DNA from: Epiperipatus broadwayi
Taxonomy: Eukaryota > Onychophora > Udeonychophora > Euonychophora > Peripatidae
DNA length: 64,000 nt
Direction: 5' to 3'
NCBI GenBank assembly: GCA_028023455.1
Contig: JAQFVV010012544.1
Coordinates: 2,690,396-2,754,395 of the forward strand
The notes under the pieces were generated by a model that saw only the letters and a list, made by a program, of their open reading frames with translations, searched no databases and was not told where the DNA came from. Shown here piece by piece: positions 34,610-46,290 of this stretch. The translations under genes and the position numbers were made by a program. Position 1 is the stretch's first letter, and every line of letters begins with the position of its first letter.

Positions 34610-35491
34610 ATGTATTTTAATAACACAACAAGGATGAACAATTATTTAACAGACACTGAAATTACTACCGTGTGTGTTTTATTGATTGGAATTTTTCTAA
34701 ATATCATTATATTAATAGCAGTTGTATTTAATAAGCAAACTACCTCTGTCTGTGATCTATATTCTAAACATCTTTTAATCTGTCAGATTTTATATGGTAT
34801 TTTTCAAACAGATATTTTCATTCAATTTCAACCATTTTATGAAACAAGTGTAATATTAATAATGCTATTGCAAACTGTTATATTAGCAATCTACAGAAGT
34901 TTTGCCTTTAAGACTTTGTGGTTTCATAAAATAAATAACAAGAAGGTTGGATTTTATTTAATAATTGGATTATGGACCTCAATACTTTTACTACTATTGC
35001 CATTCTATACTGTTGCATTTTATAATTTTTTACATTCATGTGAAAGGTCACAAAATTTTAGTGATCCTTCTTGTCAAAAACATTTTCAGGTAATAGAAAT
35101 AGTCAGTTATTTCTATATTTCTATTATTAGTATTGTATTTTCTTTAAGTATAATAACTATTACAATCTGTTATGCTTATATTGTTGTTGTTATTCGAAAA
35201 AGCAGAAAATATTTTGTTCAAAAACTCACAACTCCTTCACAACACTTGAATCAAAATTTTAGAAATCGAGAAATACAAATATCCAAAATGTCAGCATATT
35301 TTATATTAATATTTTATTTTACCTTTATACCAATTCTAATAAAAATACTTTTAGATGTTTATGATTGGGGACATAAATTTAATTTTTTACAGCCATTTTT
35401 TTTGTTTTGTTTAATTTTAATTAATCCTATTTCTTATATCATATTAAATAGGAGAAATATTTTATATTGTTTTGAAATTTTTCAAAAATAA
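34610..35491 (+). CDS. Rhodopsin-like GPCR, single coding exon (copy A)
   Basis: A 293-residue seven-helix protein expected at the cell surface; the ligand is unknown. The start MYFNNTTRM is shared with copy B, and overlapping N-glycosylation sequons lie in the short N-terminus. TM1 (about 17-40) has the conserved Asn in GIFLN. TM2 lacks the usual Asp (LLICQILYG). TM3 ends LAIYRSFAF, where E/DRY is expected, so Asp3.49 is Tyr. TM4 has GLW and a Pro. The second extracellular loop has CERSQNFSDPSC. TM5 has CYAY. TM6 has FIP without the CWxP Trp. TM7 has the NPxxY box as NPISY, followed by a helix 8-like LNRRN. The Cys at the top of TM3 is also missing (PFYETS). Copy B keeps both that Cys and the Asp. 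The frame is intact, so it may be expressed, but it shows signs of relaxed constraint or specialisation. The subfamily is not recognised. Confidence 0.85.
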   Translation: MYFNNTTRMNNYLTDTEITTVCVLLIGIFLNIIILIAVVFNKQTTSVCDLYSKHLLICQILYGIFQTDIFIQFQPFYETSVILIMLLQTVILAIYRSFAFKTLWFHKINNKKVGFYLIIGLWTSILLLLLPFYTVAFYNFLHSCERSQNFSDPSCQKHFQVIEIVSYFYISIISIVFSLSIITITICYAYIVVVIRKSRKYFVQKLTTPSQHLNQNFRNREIQISKMSAYFILIFYFTFIPILIKILLDVYDWGHKFNFLQPFFLFCLILINPISYIILNRRNILYCFEIFQK

Positions 35492-36004
35492 AATGGCATA
35501 AATTATTTTCAAATTTTTTCTAGTTTTCATACTGTATTTTGCTTTTATGGTATATTAAAATTATTTCATTTTAATATTTTTTTTTTTTTTAGTCATTTAA
35601 CTTTAATTTCTATGTTTTTTGAAGATGTTATCTTGTTTACCAGATGCATGATAAATGTTTTTAAAGAAGACTATAAATACAATAACTTTATTTTTAAAAA
35701 ATGAAAACCAAAATATAATTTATATTTTAAAGTTTAAAGGTATATTCATATAGTATAAAATTTAGTATTAGAGATAACAAAAATAAGCACTGACTTAATA
35801 AGAAGTGTAGATTCAAATATTTAATTGCATACCTACTCTGAATTCTCTAAATATATTAAGGAAAATGCTGAATAAAATAAAAATTATTAATAGCAGTTGC
35901 ATTTTTTTCTAAATCAATTTGTGACTTAAATGAATTAGATTATGTGCAATGCCTAAAAGTAGTCAGCCAATAAATAATTTTATTTTAGTCTTATAGTCTC
36001 AACA
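35492..36004. repeat. Segmental duplication unit A, 3' flank of GPCR A
   Basis: Aligns with 61989-62480: shared AAAATGG-ATAAAT after the stop, a GTATTTTGCT-TTATGGTATATTAAAAT-type stretch, and later TAATAGCAG and GCCTAAAAGTA. An AATAAA overlaps the stop codon. No gene. Confidence 0.7.
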
Positions 36005-36306
36005 ATATATCTTTTTCAAAATAATCGCAACTTCTTACACCTTTTAAGCAAAAATATTTATTAATTATAATAAGAGTTTAGAGTATTCCTAACAGTCTTC
36101 TTCAGATCTTATTCTATGCCTCTACTTCTCCCTTTTCAACCATTTTATTTTATTTTATACTGAAATAAAATGGTGGAAAGGGAGAAGTAGGATCATAGAA
36201 TAAGATCTGAAGAAGGCTGCAAGGAATAGTTGAAACTGTTATTATAATTAATAAATATTTTTGCTTAAAAGGTGTAAGAAGTCATGATCATTTTAAAAAG
36301 ATATAT
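36005..36306. mobile_element. Foldback element with ~145 bp arms
   Basis: The arms 36005-36150 and 36163-36306 are inverted repeats around a 12-base centre. Each arm, read toward its outer end, has CTGAAGAAG, a possible stem, then GAAAC (right arm, about 36190-36235) or its decayed form. This is the same word order as in the hammerhead-like repeats. Unit B lacks it between the matches to 35990 and 36380. Confidence 0.7.
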
Positions 36307-36472
36307 TCTTATATATGACAAAGCAAAATTAAGGAAGAGGAAGAAGGAAGAAGTGTTTACAGAATTATATAAGAATATTATATCTCTTTATATAAAAAAA
36401 ATCTTATTTTAATAAAATTGAAGCATTAAGTTCTACAAATTTATATGATTTTTATATTACATTAATAGTTAT

Positions 36473-37457
36473 AAACAAGGCAAAACTCTCCATATTGTAG
36501 TACCACCCTGTTCCAACCCAAGTAATCAATGGTTTCCAGAAGGCTTGTGTATAAAATCCCTATCTAATTCCTGCTCATCCAATATCCCCAGACTAGTTTC
36601 TGGCTTGTGACTTTCATCAGTGAGGAGCTTTGGATCTGAGAGCACTGCACCTAGATCTTAGGATCTAATGCAACCTGCCAGCAACATCTTTTACCTCTAC
36701 TTAACTATAAAACTATGAGAATGAAATTGAAAACACAAAAATATTTTCAGTCTAAGCTCAATAGCCTATATAGTCATATGGGTCTGAACTCAGTTCAGCA
36801 ACCATACATTTTGGTGTCTTTGGCTCTTTAACAACCATAGCCACCACTATCCTTTTAGGCAGAATTAGTGTTAAACCATTAAGCATCACATGATCACCAT
36901 CCAATGATTACTCTGGTGGCACAGGGCGGCACTACTATATGGAGAGTTTTGCCCTGTTTATAAACAATTATGTGCTAGTATAAGGGATGGTGATCATGTG
37001 ATGCTTAATGGGTTAACACCAATCCTGCCTAATAGGATAGTGGTGGCTATGGTTGTTAAAGAGCCAAAGACACCAAAATGTATGGTGCTGAACTGAGTTT
37101 AGACCCATATGACTATATAGGCTATTGAGCTTAGATTAAAAATATTTTTTGTTTTCAATTTCATTCTCATAGTTTTATAGTTAAGTAGAGATAAAAGATG
37201 GTTTCTGGAGGGTTGCATTAGATCCTAAGATGTAGGTGCAGTGCTCTCATATCCAAAGCTCCTCACTGACAAAGGCCACAAGCCAGAAACTAATCTGGGA
37301 GTATTGGATGAGTAGGCATTAGATATGGATTTTATGCACAAGCCTTCTGGCATCCATTGATTACTCGGGTTGGCACAGGGTGGCACTACTGTATGGAGAG
37401 TTTTGCCTTATCTATAAACAATTATGTGCTAGTATAAGAGATGGTGATCATGTGATG
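36473..37457. mobile_element. Inverted-dimer retroelement with 12 bp target-site duplication
   Basis: ATTAATAGTTAT flanks it exactly (36461-36472 and 37458-37469). Unit B has the empty site near 62563 (GTTAATAG). Two copies of a ~420 bp unit lie head-to-head; the full unit alone is at 50196-50618. The centre and the right end each carry the same terminal module: a GTTTTGCC block, then ATGGTGATCATGTGATG. Each arm carries a hammerhead-like core (minus strand about 36630-36580; plus strand about 37262-37320). No protein is encoded. The 12 bp duplication fits target-primed reverse transcription of the whole dimer. Confidence 0.75.
36575..36640 (-). ncRNA. Hammerhead-like core, left arm of the dimer
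   Basis: On the minus strand CUGAUGA, a weak helix II with loop ACAAG, GAAAC, UA, then GUC followed by UGGGGAUAUUGG. The sequence before CUGAUGA (CCAAAGCUCCUCA) pairs with it: CCUCA-type pairs next to the core and CCAA with UUGG further out. Helix II is poor (AA mismatch at its base), so activity is doubtful. Confidence 0.4.
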
Positions 37458-37469
37458 ATTAATAGTTAT

Positions 37470-38455
37470 TTCTATTTTTTATACTACAGTTATATCACTT
37501 AGTGTAAGCTTGACTAATGAATAGATGCAAGATAATAGAGCTTAATAAATCTCTATCCAGTGTTCTATTCATATTCTCAGACTAGTTTTTAAATTACACC
37601 TTTTGTTGATCATGAATTTTGATCTGGATCTAGTATATTCCAAAAGAAACTGTTCTATGCCTATAGATAGAATATTAGGTGATATTTTAAGCAATATTAT
37701 CTGGCATCTATTAGTTACTCATACTTACACTAGATGGCACAAATAAAAGAAATAAAATTTGTTTTTGAAAAACATTGCACAAGCAGGGATTATGCAATGT
37801 TTTGTTAGTTTAGTCTTATATTAATTTGGAAAAACCCATCACATTGAGTATATATGTGTTATTGTTTTTTTTTTGTTTTTTTTAAATAACTATTCATTAA
37901 TTATAAATAATAAAAAAACCTAATATATATTTTGTATAGGTCATGCTAATCTGCATCTAAATTAAAAACCCGGTTTTAAAGGGAAATATATGACATAAAT
38001 TTGAATGTGGAAAGAATTAATGCAAAATTATATTGTTGAAATATAAGGCTTGAATATCTTTTTTGTTTTGGTTCACCTAAATCAGTTTTGTCATTGTCTT
38101 TCAGTTGGTCCTGATCAGGTTTGAAGAAGAACCTGAATCTCATGGCATAAATTTCAATCGTTTTTATTCATTTTTATAATTTTAGACTTATATTTAAGTT
38201 AAAGACAAAAGTATAATCATATTTATATTTTAGAAAGTTTTTTTACTTATCACATTCTCTATCTCCACATTTTAATCTATTCCTTACATCCTTTACATAT
38301 GTATATTTTTACATGACACAAATCACATATAACTCAACTTGAATTATCTAACCTAGGACAGGATTCATACAAGCTGCTTTTAACTTTTAAGCCTTTAACT
38401 AAACAAAAGATAAAATATTAATATAAAGTCACAAATATTTCTAAGATTATAATAA
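37470..38455. repeat. Segmental duplication unit A, right end, and inter-unit spacer
   Basis: Bases 37470-37860 match 62580-62960 in direct orientation, including a GGCACAAATAAA-type stretch. Within it 37570-37620 keeps an ACTAGT-type remnant of the hammerhead-like repeat, also present in unit B, so that copy is older than the duplication. Bases 37865-38455 show T-runs and no gene. Confidence 0.65.
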
Positions 38456-39366
38456 TAAATTCATTTACAGCAAAATAGAAATTCAAAATGAGATTGTTAG
38501 AAATATAAAATTAAATTAAACTAAAACCAAATAAAAATATAAATGTATGAATATCTTCTCTTTGCTGAATTCAAATAGCAGAAAAGATTATAATAAAAAT
38601 TACCATGTATAATATTATTTAGGTTCTAGTGAATTTTATCTAATATTTATTTCATGAGTTTAACTTATTTTAAACCATCAATAATAATTTACTCTAGTAT
38701 TACATTAATTAATTATTCTTATTTAAATGACTGCTAATTGATATATGTTTTACATTCACTATGTTTTCCATGAATAATTAGTTACTCAAGTAATCAAAAT
38801 ACTTCAAGAAAATATGCAAAATTCATTAATGAAAATGTCCTTTTAATAAGACCAATTGAAAGAAATTATTTCTACAATGCAGAAATATTATTTTTAATAT
38901 ATATTTTCAAAATAATATGAAGCAATTACAAGTTCAGTGCTTACGATATCAGACTAAAATGTAACATTATGGAATATACATTTAAAATTTGACCAATGAT
39001 TAATAATTAATGTAGGTTTACTTCCAAGTTTGGTCCTTACTGATTTTAATAACTCAGTGCTGTTGTGTTGACTACGAAGAAGATAAAAGTGTTGAGTTAT
39101 TATAAAATCAATAAGGTGCATATGTTAAAAAAGTGAAATCCTTTCTCTTTAATTTCATAGGTTCTACATTTAATAAATAAATCTGAATTTTACACAATCA
39201 TGATATGTGTAAAATGACAGAAGAAATTTATATTTAAACATAAATATTTCATTGAGAATATCATATAATTTCTCTGTAAAATTTCTAATATCTATTAAAA
39301 TATGTTTAAACTACATATGATATCATATTGAAATAATTTTCACTGTAAAGTGTGCTTTATTAATTC

Positions 39367-39455
39367 GAGAGGTCAGCAACAGCTGCTTTACAAGCAGTTG
39401 TCCCAGGTTAGCGGGTTCGCTTTCCGGTTGATGCTATGACACATGAAAAAAAAAG
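39367..39455 (+). mobile_element. Short tRNA-derived SINE, second copy
   Basis: Same family as 16436-16551: shared TTTACAAGCAGTTGTCCC, box B-like GGGTTCGCTTTCC (39413-39425), then an A-rich end. TAATTC flanks it (39361-39366, 39456-39461). Unit A at about 3565 lacks the insert. The box A region is decayed. Confidence 0.7.
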
Positions 39456-40430
39456 TAATTCTTTCAACTTGAATTTCCTAACATTTCTTCATTGTCATCT
39501 AAACACACACATAGACACTTTGTTATACCAGTAAGAAAAAATATGTGATTTAAAATATTTTTTATTTTGTCAATTTTGTTGAAAAAATGTTACTGAATTA
39601 AGAAGAATTAAGCTGATGTTTTTGTTCAACTTCATCAAATATTTAAAATTAATGATTTTAATCCTATTTGCATATCTTACTTTATTAATCTTTAATGTAT
39701 CTTTTAACTCTTTCATAATTTTAGTAGTTAAATTTCCTGTATAAAACAAAGGAAAGATGGGCAATTGAATATTAAATTTTTTTCTCCCAACAAAAAGTCA
39801 ATAATTTAGTCAATATCTTATTCTTTATAATTAAATTAAAATTTTTATCAAGAATAACATTACAAACTGAATTAGTCTGCTCTCAATATATTATAACTTA
39901 TATAATTTAAACCTAATATCATATATTTTAATGTACACATTTAAACAACAATAGAATTGTGTTATATCAACATTTTCTAACTTTAACTTTTCTAAGAAGA
40001 ATCAGTTTTTCACAACAAATTTAAATATAAAAGTTATAGTTTATGCTTTCTAGAATCTTTATTCTAAGTTGTTGCTGATTTTCAGATTTTTGATACAAAT
40101 TTATGATGATATTTGAAAATATGAATTTGGCTGAGTGATTTCTAGAAAGGAATTTACTTGTAATTTTTTAAGGTTAATATACATCATGGTTGATTTAGTC
40201 TGTCACATAGAATTGTCTTAAAATATTTCTGGATGATATTTAAATCCATTCACAATAGCTGTCATTATTTCACTCTGAGATATGAGCAGTAGCAAATATG
40301 AGATTTTTTTCTAATGAATTATTCACATATGATGAATATTATGAGCACAAAATATATATTTTTGATATGGCATTGAAGTTTGAAATAGACTTTTTATATT
40401 GTATGAAAATATTGACAAAATGATCTAATA

Positions 40431-40634
40431 AACATCACATGACCACCATCTCTTATGCTTGTGTATAACTGTTGTTAAAACAGGCAAAACTCACTATACA
40501 TATTGCCACACACAGTCTGGAGATATTGGATGAGTAGGCACTAGATGGGGATTTTATGCACAAGCCTTCTGGCATCCATTGATTACTCTAGCTTGCTGCG
40601 TGTGGCAATATGTATAGTGAGTTTTGCCTGTTTT
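40431..40634 (-). mobile_element. 204 bp hairpin retroelement with 14 bp target-site duplication
   Basis: AAAATGATCTAATA flanks it exactly (40417-40430, 40635-40648). On the minus strand it starts AAAACAGGCAAAACTCAC. About 35 bases at the start are an almost perfect inverted match to an internal segment, so the RNA would fold into a long hairpin with a loop of about 90 nt. It ends with a tail GAGATGGTGGTCATGTGATG-type. The loop is a part of the 50196-50618 unit. No Pol III boxes and no protein. Confidence 0.75.
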
Positions 40635-41779
40635 AAAATGATCTAATACAGGATGTCATATACAATGTTATATTTTTCCCCCATAATGTATCACTTCACA
40701 AGTAATAATAGCAACTAAAACTAACTATAGTAATTAACTGTTATACTTTAATATATTCTTGTTACACATTAAAATAGTAAACATAATAATTAAAACCTTT
40801 TTTTGTATCATTTTTTAAATATAGAAGTTTTCAATTTTACAAATAATAGAGCGTCTGGAATCTTCCATGTAAATAACCTTTAAAAAATACTAATTTCTAA
40901 TTATGATTACATTTGATTAATGGCGTTTTTTTTTTTTTTGGGGGGGGGGGGGGGTTAAAAATAGAATTTTTATTCTCTGATATTCACTTTTAAATGTTGT
41001 TTACTATTAATGGTCTTAACAAAGGTTTGTTATGTAATGTTCTATTAATTAATCTCTAATCCAATCTCTTATCATAGAAAAAATTTTTTTAAAAAAACTT
41101 TATAAGATAGAATATTAAATAATCTCTTGCTAGAGTTGAAATTAAATTTATTTTATCTTCACTCAAACTACAAGTGTAAATTTATTTAAGTAAATCTTTA
41201 TTTAAAAAATATATTTTTTATAAATGATATACTTTGCAGATTCATCTATGTATGATTTTGATAATGAACCTGCAAAATATATCATTATACAGTCTCTATA
41301 AACGGTGAATATCTTCATTTTAACAAATATATTAGTTATATTGTATTAATGCTTTTTGCAAATAAACCAAGATTTTATTATTACCAAAATTAATGAAGAT
41401 TTATTCAACCAGTTAAAAAAATTATTTGTTAAAGAATACTGTTTTTTTTTATTATGCTAATACCATACACCTCCCTACATATTCCTTTAGATATGCCTAT
41501 TGTTCAATCCATAAAATTGTTATTTTGTTACATAGATAAAATATAAAAGTCATGTCATGAAGAATACGGTACCACCACTATATGAGATACTTATTTTTTT
41601 TTTTTATGTACAGAAAAAAATGCAAATGAAATGTGTTTATATATTATTATAGTGATAAGTTGGAGAGAATAGAAGTCTAAAAAATGTATTAGTAATATAA
41701 TAGTGTAATCTAACATCAATGTGTTCTAACATCAAATTGCTTATAATATTCTTGGAAGAGCATAATTTTATATATTTCT

Positions 41780-42207
41780 TGCATGACTTTTGCAATGTAT
41801 GCATTATTATAATTTAATTGAATCTTTTTACAGTTAATTTAAAAATAGGATGTAATAATTCAAATAACATTTTGAAAATAGTATGTGAAACTTCTCGAAT
41901 ATTAATTACTGCAGTAAAGTTTAAAAGGTAGAAAATGTAGTATAGGATATTACTAAAAAAGGAGCTAAAAAAATTTACCAGGAATATTCAGTTCCTGCAT
42001 CCATTTATTGACTCTGTAAGTCAATAACTGAATGTAAGGGAATTATATATCTTAAAATTACTGTATTTATATGAATCTTCTGGTAATTATTTACCTATAA
42101 AACAGTATACATGTAAATTTGTTAATATGTTGTTGGAATTATATTTGGTTCATATGAAAAATATACGATATATGCTTTACAAACTCCTTATTTCAGTATA
42201 TATATAA
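41780..42207. other. Intergenic, nothing recognised
   Basis: AT-rich, no coding frame. Confidence 0.4.
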
Positions 42208-42573
42208 CAGCACTATGGACAAATTGTGACTCAAGGGTCACATGTGACTCTCTAAAGGGTGTAATGTGACTCTCACAAAACTTTTGAAATAAAATCATGA
42301 TATAATTTATACTAATATGATACTTATATTTTATTTTAAAATCATAATATACTTTATTATTTTATGGTGTCACTTATAATGATTGTTTACATCATCAATG
42401 TTGGTGGATTTATTGTGACTGTTTCCTGGAAATATAACACATTGTTCAAATTTATCAGAAAATTATAAGTTAAATATTTGCTTCTGTTGAATATTTCAAA
42501 AATTTATTACAGCTCTGGTTTATATCTCAGTTTAATACATGAAACTTATAGATGTGACATTTGGCTACCCCTG
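42208..42573. mobile_element. Non-autonomous hAT-like DNA element (MITE)
   Basis: The right end on the minus strand reads CAGGGGTAGCCAAATG, close to the canonical hAT terminal repeat. The left end reads CAGCACTATGGACAAATTGTG, a decayed partner. Subterminal TGTGACTC blocks recur, as in hAT miniature elements. The flanks ATATATAA and GTATAATA may be a degenerate 8 bp target-site duplication. No transposase. Confidence 0.6.
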
Positions 42574-42599
42574 GTATAATACATTACAAATGCATAAAA

Positions 42600-44150
42600 T
42601 AATAATACATATAAGTAGTAAACTTTTACACTAAAAGTTTATCCATAACATTTAACAGCTTTTATTAGTTTATTTAAAATTTTGAATGAGTTATAATAAA
42701 TGGAGATGTTAATGCGGGCTACAGGTATAGTCTAAATTTGAACAACTTAACAATCAAAGATATGAAGCTTTTATTAGTTATTTTCAGATATTCTGATAAA
42801 TATTTCTTAGGTGTTTGACAATGGATTTTTATTCTTTTATTTTTGCAAAATGTCATGCACATTTGATAGTTAATAAACTTTGCAAAATATAACTTTTTTA
42901 ATATTTAGTTGCTGTTCAGAGTGAGGTATGCTGTGAATTGATTGCTCTACTGCTCAAGACGAAATTCTTGAATTAAACATCCATTGGTTTAGAACTTTGA
43001 AAGGAGTTGATTTTATATATATAGAGAGAGAGAGAAAGGGCATAAAATATATTTATCTGTTAATGTTACGAGTTATTTGCTTTATAAATTTTCTACTTCA
43101 TCACTTTATTTAAATAGCCTTAACCTTTCTGTGCTTTTCTAACCTCTTTTTAAAAAGACAATGTTTTATGCTATCATAAACCCTTCTTTTTCTGACTTCT
43201 TATGAACTGATTGAAGAATATAATGATCTGAAATAATTATACCATTTCACTATATTACATGATTTTCTCACATGTTTGCTCATATACTAATAAAATGAAT
43301 TCTCTTTACTTTAGAGCCAACTACTATATGTTGATGAGTATTAAGACTTAGATATGGAACTCATGCTTTTATGCATCTAGCAAACACTTTTTACTTTTTA
43401 TGCAATTCAAGCTAACACCATGAAATTCAAAATATTCCAAAATTTTGAATTCAAGATCATTTACTTGCATAGCTACATAAATACAATTTGAGGTCTGCTA
43501 ATTTTATGCCATCTATGGGCCTGTTTAGTTTTTTTGCCTAGGAAAATTAAGTCAACAACAATATTATGTCTTTCTTATATTGTTAACAAGAATAGTTATT
43601 TTCTGATTCTAAAGTAATCTACAATAAACTTGATTAATCAATGACTTCTGAATTGTATTGTTTTATAAACTGTTAAGACTAAAACCAGAAAGTAGTCAGA
43701 AAATTGGAATATTATAGTATTACACTGGCAGGGTTTTAGATTAATCAAATTTCACTACATGAGGTTGAAAAGAACTGTAATGTTTCAGTAAATAGATGCT
43801 AATTTCATATTTAGTTAATCTTAATTAAGTGAAACTTTTAATTTGACTACTATTGAAGTGTTTAAAAATTTAGAAAAATGATTGCATTAAAAATCTTTCA
43901 CAGTTAATAAATTTTATAATAGCTTGTTATGATTTATTATTGTTTATGCTTATCAAATAATTATTCTTTAATCTGTTACATATTAATATAAAATTAGATA
44001 GTACCATTTTTAATTGCTGATTTTTTTCTTACCACTGCAACAAAATTTTTTGTAATATTACAATTTTTATGTGCATTTTAGGTGTAGATTTGATAGCCTA
44101 AATATTTGTAATCTAACCTCTCTGTATTTATGTACACATGTGAATGTATA
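42600..44150. other. Intergenic, nothing recognised
   Basis: AT-rich, a short GA run near 43024, no coding frame. Confidence 0.4.
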
Positions 44151-44154
44151 ATCA

Positions 44155-44400
44155 TAATAATGTGTTTGTGCTTAAAAGAATAACCAAGCAGATGTTGAAG
44201 TTGTCAGCATCCCTCATCATTTTACTCTCATAAAAGAAGAGAATGATTACACTCATTTTTGTAGCACTTTGTAGAACAGGAGTATCACAAAGCAAGAATT
44301 ATTTACAATAAATAACATAGCCCTATTTAATATATTTAATCAAACAAATATTTGAAATTTTCTTGATTACATATATTCTATATGATTATATTTATTATTA
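44155..44400 (+). repeat. Dispersed repeat, second copy
   Basis: Second copy of the repeat at 33921-34180, preceded by ATAATAATG. Similarity runs for about 240 bases with indels. Confidence 0.55.
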
Positions 44401-44419
44401 TAAAGTAAAAGGTTAGTAT

Positions 44420-44732
44420 GGGTAGTTTTTGGTTACATGTACTGTGGCTGCTAGGTGACACTGCAGCACCATAAAGAAGCCTGCAAGTGATAAATTTCTA
44501 TCCCAAATGGTTGAAATCAGTGGAAAATTAAAACACCTGAGGCAAGACATCCAAAAAAATTGCTGAAGTCTATGAAATTAAAACACCTAAGATAAAACAT
44601 CAAAAGTAAGTAAAAACATCAAATAAAAAAATCAATTTCAGCCATTTTTGGATAGAAATTTATCACTTGCAGGCTTCTTGGTGGTGCTGCACTGTCACCT
44701 AGTGGCTACAGTATGCATAACCAAAAACTACC
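44420..44732. mobile_element. Foldback element with ~100 bp arms
   Basis: Arms 44420-44520 and 44635-44732 share AGTTTTTGGTTA, GGTGACA, AGAAGCCTGCAAGTGATAAA and complements, with a spacer of about 115 bases. The right arm runs straight into an AGT-type microsatellite. No coding potential. Confidence 0.8.
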
Positions 44733-44890
44733 AAAAAGTAGTAGTAGTAGTAGTAGTAGTAATAGTAATAGTAGTAGTACTATTACTATTATTATTACTA
44801 TTACTATTATTATTGTTGTTGTTATTGTTATTGTTTTGGTGGTGGTGGTGGAGGTGGTGTGTTGTTGTTGTGTTGTGTTATTGTTAATAG
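44733..44890 (+). repeat. Compound (AGT)n(ATT)n(GTT)n microsatellite
   Basis: AGT units pass into AAT/ATT and then GTT/GGT units. The Ser-, Val/Leu- and Thr-rich frames through it on both strands are repeat artefacts. Confidence 0.9.
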
Positions 44891-46290
44891 TTGAACCACA
44901 ATTTGATTGACTTTCTTGAATATGAAACATTCCATGTAGAAAATGTTTGGGATAATAAAAGAGATTGGATTTTGCGATTAAAAAATTATTCAGATGTACC
45001 TTATTAATAAGTAATAAATGATGAATAACATTGAAAATATTTTGTTCTTATGTTTTATACTTAATTTCATTATTTTGTAATCATAGTACTTTATACATGC
45101 TTCTTATGTCTTTTAAAATGTAAATAAACTATATATTGTTTTAATATAAACATGAAAATATGAACTTACTTATTACTAAGCAGAGTTACCTGTAAAAAAA
45201 ATGCCATTCAATATTTTTCATACAAGTAATGCAATAACACAGGCAATTGATTTAATTTCACAATATACATATATAATGTAACCTAAAATAGAGATAAACA
45301 GAAAGCAAATAAGGAGGAAATGTTTAGACTATGTTAATACTTGGATCCTAGATGATCGATCTAAACCTTTTGCTGATCGATAGCCAACACATTAGACAAG
45401 TCATTTTTTAATCTAAAGAAAGAGAGAGAGAGAGATGCAGACATGAGCCAAAACATCTCTCAATAACTAAATTTAACAAAGCAGATTAGCTATAGCTATG
45501 CACATGCCACAATCCAAAGATATACAGGGAAAGCATTATAATAAAATATAATAAAAATACAAAGTAATATTATTAATAAATCAAGAAGAGAAGGCATCTC
45601 AACTTATTCTAGATTAAATAAAAGAATCTTGGTGTTGTAAACATATGTCATTAAGGTTATATTTAAATTTCTTTCTTCTACAAAGATCTAGTATACCATT
45701 TAATCCATCTCTTCAATATCTTCTAAGCATCTCATTATTTTGATCAGATAAAACTTTATTTAATTCTTATTAAATTTTAAAATGTTCTTTGAAAATTGAA
45801 TGTAAAATTTTAATATGGAAATAAATTTAATAATTTGGTCCAATAAATTAAATCAGGGTATCTCAAGGTAATATGATCTCATAAATCCTTTTGATTCTAG
45901 CTTTATTCAATGTTGAATGAAATTCTAGTTAATAAAATAAATAAGACGTACACTTTAATGTCTTATCATAATTATGACAATAACAATATTATTATTATTT
46001 AAATAAAATACAATATGATCTCTTAATTTTCGAATAAGACAAAGAAGAATCTAGGATTACACTCAAATATTAAGAATTAGTGAGGGATCTTGTAATCACC
46101 CTAAAAATCTTAGAATAAATCTATTTAAACATTTTCCAACTACGAAACCAGGTTCTTGCGAATTTTAATTTTATTATAAAATAATAACTATAATCTTCCA
46201 ATATAAAAATAACTTCCTGCATTCATTGATCGCTCTGGCTTGCACTGAATGGTGCTACTTTATGGACAGTTTTACCTCTGTTATATAAAA
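44890..46290. other. Intergenic, nothing recognised
   Basis: AT-rich. A GA microsatellite lies at about 45419-45435. No convincing frame. Confidence 0.4.

Larger units (their letters stand above)
38463..41780. repeat. Segmental duplication unit B, left block (largely inverted)
   Basis: Direct match at 38463-38555 to 1386-1475. Most of 38570-41780 matches 3940-1490 in inverted orientation, except 39340-39545, which is direct to 3545-3690. No gene; the minus frame 39764-39570 falls in this block and has no preserved partner in unit A. A T14 G15 homopolymer pair is at 40926-40954. Confidence 0.6.

Noticed and set aside
44648-44930. Val/Leu-, Ser- and Thr-rich frames
   Set aside because: They run through a foldback arm and a compound trinucleotide repeat.
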